The notes under the pieces: generated by a model
Databases searched by the model: none
What the model saw: the letters and a program-made list of their open reading frames with translations, nothing else
What the model was told of the DNA's origin: nothing
Assembly (NCBI GenBank): GCA_035944135.1
Contig: DASZBM010000002.1
Location: forward strand, 1,550,001 to 1,614,000
From: Acidobacteriaceae bacterium
Lineage (GTDB): Bacteria; Acidobacteriota; Terriglobia; Terriglobales; Acidobacteriaceae
Direction of reading: 5' to 3'
DNA: 64,000 nt
Part shown: one piece after another, positions 63,197 through 64,000 of the stretch
Numbering within the stretch: the stretch's first letter is position 1
How the letters are laid out: the number at the start of each line of letters is the position of its first letter
Made by a program: the position numbers and the translations under genes

Positions 63197-63547
63197 GAGT
63201 TCTGCCTCGCTCCCTCAGTTATCGGAATGGGCTCGGAACGTCTGGTGAGCGCCGAGTAAAGAAAGTCCTGTTCGGGGTTCTTAGATGGTGTGACGTATAA
63301 GTCTGGAGAAGACGGCTCAGCGATGCAATCGGTTCGGGTGTCAACTATCCATAACAGGGCAATGCGCTCATTGACTGCTTAGCGAGCGTCGTCGGCAATC
63401 CGGACATTTCAATCCGTTCCACGAACTTCCGGATTGCCGGCCACGCGGGAGGCGATCCGTTAGAGCAAAGCGCATTGCGGCCAGCTCACCGAATTGTGAC
63501 CGGAATACACCACCCTCTCGAACAATCGTGCGGATACCATCATCTCG
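63197..63547. other. Intergenic region with a long inverted repeat, no gene
   Basis: No supported gene in 350 bases. A 12-base perfect inverted repeat CGGCAATCCGGA / TCCGGATTGCCG (63393-63404 and 63428-63439) with a 23-base loop lies in the middle. It has no following T-run, so a terminator is unlikely; it may be a repeat remnant or operator. Confidence 0.6.
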
Positions 63548-64000
63548 ATGACACGAATGCACTCGCGGCTCCTCACTCTGGCCTTCACACTCTTCGCCGT
63601 CACATCCGCACACGCTCAAACCTGGCACCTCGTCTGGTCCGACGAGTTCAATGGTTCCGCCAACTCGCTTCCCTCCTCCGCCGATTGGAACTTCGTCCGC
63701 GGCTGGGGACCCAAGGGCAATCACGAGATCCAGTTCTACTGCCGCCCCGAAGACAACGACGGCCCCTGCGACAGCAAGACCCATCCCAACCTCTACGAAG
63801 ACGGCAACGGCCACCTCGTCCTCACCGCCATCCACACCGGCCAACTCTGGAGCTCCGCCCGCCTCAACACCCAGGACAAACGCTCGATCCTCTACGGTCG
63901 CGTCGAAGCACGCCTCCGCATGGAACCCGGCGCCGGCTTCTGGCCTGCCTTCTGGCTGCTCGGCGAAGACCACGAGAAGACTGGCTGGCCCGGTTGCGGC
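63548..64000 (+). CDS. Glycoside hydrolase family 16 (3' end outside window)
   Basis: Secreted endo-beta-glucanase/laminarinase-type enzyme, open to the last base (151 codons visible). Signal peptide ends near AHAQ. The GH16 start is clear: HLVWSDEFNGS, WNFVRGWG, NHEIQFYC, and YGRVEARLRMEPGAGFWPAFWLLGED leading into WPGCG, just before where the catalytic ExDxxE motif should occur. Preceded by the GH43-like gene and a secreted unknown, which suggests a polysaccharide-use region. The exact glucan is not determinable. Confidence 0.88.
   Translation, partial: MTRMHSRLLTLAFTLFAVTSAHAQTWHLVWSDEFNGSANSLPSSADWNFVRGWGPKGNHEIQFYCRPEDNDGPCDSKTHPNLYEDGNGHLVLTAIHTGQLWSSARLNTQDKRSILYGRVEARLRMEPGAGFWPAFWLLGEDHEKTGWPGCG

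Noticed and set aside
63368-63973. 201-codon minus-strand frame at the window end
   Set aside because: It is antisense to the GH16 gene, which has a signal peptide and clear GH16 motifs and simply lacks a stop because the window ends.

Overview
The window looks like a chromosomal segment of a GC-rich Acidobacteriota genome, most likely family Acidobacteriaceae. The evidence is a very large Oar-type TonB-dependent receptor with an N-terminal carboxypeptidase-regulatory-like domain, many secreted glycoside hydrolases (GH3, GH16, GH43, GH57), a hopanoid/ceramide-type glycosyltransferase, DUF4097 and DUF4112 proteins, and dispersed small palindromic repeats. The assignment is inferred from gene content; there is no rRNA in the window.

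Region 1 (1-12173) is a tightly packed complex I operon in the order nuoA(5' cut)-B-C-D-I-H-J-K-L-M1-M2-N. It has no nuoE, nuoF or nuoG, carries two tandem nuoM genes, and its NuoL has an unusually long C-terminal connection. This matches the architecture of 'two-NuoM' complex I variants with an extra antiporter-like subunit. The second NuoM has lost the TM7 lysine that is normally invariant.

Region 2 (12190-24600) holds tRNA-Pro, tRNA-His and tRNA-Arg, several conserved hypothetical genes (DUF4112, DUF72, a YheT-type hydrolase), a parS-like palindrome, the Oar-like receptor with a good sigma70 promoter, an MFS exporter, mnmA, DUF488, and a DUF2945 / DUF948-like / YtxH envelope-stress-like cluster.

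Region 3 (24600-36450) has a GH57 alpha-glucan enzyme, a membrane protein/methyltransferase pair, a SixA phosphatase converging on and overlapping a Ppx/GppA exopolyphosphatase, and two tandem GT39 glycosyltransferases. One GT39 carries a palindromic repeat inserted in frame. Next come a four-helix-bundle (S23-type) pseudogene boxed by inverted heptad arrays and an HpnI-like glycosyltransferase.

Region 4 (36450-49700) contains a manganese catalase, an HspR-like MerR regulator near dnaK and dnaJ, an SDR, an AmpG-like MFS protein, a lipoprotein, a Nei-type DNA glycosylase, a divergent TetR/membrane-protein pair and an acyltransferase.

Region 5 (49800-64000) is mostly sugar metabolism: a DHA2 exporter, a GH3 beta-glucosidase, then a uronate/gluconate block (SDR, gluconokinase, UxaE-type tagaturonate epimerase, LarA-like DUF2088 protein with a coupled membrane protein). 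It continues with two tandem paralogous membrane proteins, YqgE/AlgH, a DUF4097 protein, a GH43-like protein, a secreted unknown and a GH16 enzyme cut by the window end.

Several small repeats recur across the window and provide stop codons or coding sequence to neighbouring genes. They are the main structure that gene calls alone do not explain.
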